A stretch of DNA of 64,000 bases, taken from the NCBI GenBank assembly GCA_016706275.1, contig JADJJY010000001.1, positions 186,001-250,000 of the forward strand, in the 5' to 3' direction. The DNA is from Chloracidobacterium sp. (GTDB taxonomy: Bacteria > Acidobacteriota > Blastocatellia > Pyrinomonadales > Pyrinomonadaceae). Positions 63,124-64,000 of this stretch are shown here, in pieces. The notes below the pieces were generated by a model that was not told the DNA's origin, did no database searches, and saw only the letters and a program-made list of their open reading frames with translations. Each line of letters starts with the position of its first letter. Position 1 is the first letter of the stretch. Position numbers and translations under genes: made by a program.

Positions 63124-64000
63124 TTAGATCTTATGCACCAGCAAACCGTCTTTTAGCTTTGGCTCAAACCACGTCGATTTTGGCGGCATTATTTCGCCCA
63201 TATCCGACACCGCAAATAAGTCATCCATCGTTGTCGGATACATCGAAAATGCCACTTTTACCGTGCCCCCGTCAACCAAACGCACAAGCTCGTCAGTGCC
63301 GCGTGCCCCACCAACAAAACCTATTCGCTGATCGGTCCGTGCATCGTGAATACCAAGTATGGGTTCGAGAAGATGATGTTGGAGTATGCTGACATCCAGG
63401 CGTTCGATCGGGTCACGGTCAGTCTCTTCGCAATGCGTATAACTCAGCGTCCGCCAAACGCCGTCCATATACATACAGACATCGCCGTGGCGTTGCGGCA
63501 CTTTTTGGCCGGTATCCGCGACCGTGAACTCACCTTGAATTTTTTCGAGAAACTCGTCGCTGGTCAGGCCATTGAGGTCTTCAACGACTCGATTGTACGG
63601 TAATATCCGCAGGTCCTCGGCAGGGTACATTCCGGCAACGACAAAGTTATAATCTTCCTGTCCGGTATGTGTAGAATTGTCGGCACGCATTTTTTCGCGA
63701 GCCAAACGCGCGCTTTCCGCTCGATGATGGCCGTCAGCGATGTATAGATCAGGGACTCCTGTAAAAGCCGCCGCCCAGTCGGCAGTATTCTCGGCACGCC
63801 AAACCCGCTGTAAAACACCCGCCGGACACTCAAATTCATATAGCGGTTTATTGGCCGTTGCATTTGCAAACAGGCCTGTTATACGATCTGTCCCGCGAAA
63901 CGCCAAAAAGATAAGCCCTGTTTGAGCCTTTACTGCGAGCATGTGTCCAGTACGATCCTCAACCTTGTCAGGTCTGACCTTTTCATGCTTTTTAACATGA
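63124..64000 (-). CDS. DUF1015 family protein, C-terminal part (5' end outside window)
   Basis: At least 292 residues are visible and the frame is open to the window edge, reading RPDKVEDRTGHMLAVKAQTG upstream of the first internal ATG at 63942. Family members are about 410 residues, so roughly the first 120 lie beyond 64000. The hallmark DLYIADGHHRAESARLAREK (DGHHR) and YNRVVEDLNGLT are present. Function is unknown; members often sit beside serine or phosphonate metabolism genes. It is the first visible gene of the operon ending with the WalJ-like gene. Confidence 0.92.
   Translation of the reverse strand, partial: HVKKHEKVRPDKVEDRTGHMLAVKAQTGLIFLAFRGTDRITGLFANATANKPLYEFECPAGVLQRVWRAENTADWAAAFTGVPDLYIADGHHRAESARLAREKMRADNSTHTGQEDYNFVVAGMYPAEDLRILPYNRVVEDLNGLTSDEFLEKIQGEFTVADTGQKVPQRHGDVCMYMDGVWRTLSYTHCEETDRDPIERLDVSILQHHLLEPILGIHDARTDQRIGFVGGARGTDELVRLVDGGTVKVAFSMYPTTMDDLFAVSDMGEIMPPKSTWFEPKLKDGLLVHKI

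Overview
The window reads as chromosomal DNA of a Gram-negative bacterium, most likely an Acidobacteriota member of the Blastocatellia / Pyrinomonadales type. That placement is inference from gene content: an outer-membrane barrel with a carboxypeptidase-regulatory domain, Asn/Thr-rich lipoprotein linkers, a PDZ-containing sensor kinase, a large TPR-CHAT protein, a YdjI-like SPFH/zinc-ribbon protein and a pectate-lyase-like secreted protein of a kind common there. No rRNA gene is present to settle it. Base composition is mildly GC-rich by eye. There is one tRNA (Ser, GCT), no CRISPR array, no prophage and no recognisable transposase.

Layout. 1-4.6 kb: end of a surface-polysaccharide locus (asparagine-synthase-like amidotransferase, DUF354 protein, polyprenyl-phosphate sugar transferase) joined to prmC. 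4.6-11 kb: phenylalanine/tyrosine catabolism (phhA-hppD, then hmgA) with a divergent Lrp/AsnC regulator; an HtrA-like protease lies between hppD and hmgA. 11-16.7 kb: leftward genes for a cupin, a TPR-CHAT protein, gltX and a DUF421 membrane protein, then tRNA-Ser. 16.8-25 kb: outer-membrane barrel, PDZ/GAF/PAS histidine kinase behind a good sigma-54 promoter match, MFS transporter, and an M61 peptidase whose PDZ domain is out of frame. 25-38 kb: lipoproteins, DinB-like protein, murA, a frameshifted HIT protein, a GAF/sigma-54 activator split by one base, folA, a sugar kinase and transketolase. 37.7-46 kb: two secreted cystatin-like proteins, an AlaRS lacking its catalytic domain, aldehyde dehydrogenase, exonuclease III and an orphan DNA methyltransferase. 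46-50 kb: a partial ATP synthase operon (b', b, delta, alpha, gamma only). 50-54 kb: small membrane proteins, SPFH protein, Trm112-like protein, 2H phosphoesterase and a family 9 glycosyltransferase. 54-59 kb: ffh-rpsP-khpA-rimM-trmD-rplS-rnhB. 59-64 kb: a beta-helix protein, then a tightly packed leftward operon (DUF1015, pdxH, GNAT, M50-like, SDR, WalJ-like).

The most unusual signal is not a gene. At least six places carry imperfect inverted repeats whose arms are built from short degenerate direct repeats: 33.25, 40.93, 44.84, 49.14, 52.26 and 53.58 kb. Their sequences differ but the architecture is alike. One lies inside the glycosyltransferase reading frame, one supplies the C-terminus of the methyltransferase, and one occupies the position of the atpG ribosome-binding site. 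A separate GGTCC-rich repeat occurs at 10.5 and 25.1 kb.

Other points to check: an AlaRS without aminoacylation domain; an indel in the sigma-54 activator at a site laid out like the prfB +1 frameshift; an intrinsic terminator whose loop nearly matches the 3' end of 16S rRNA, ending a leftward unit with no known gene; and tandem bacterial cystatin-like proteins. Three frame breaks lie between 24.6 and 30.9 kb, so assembly error must be excluded first.
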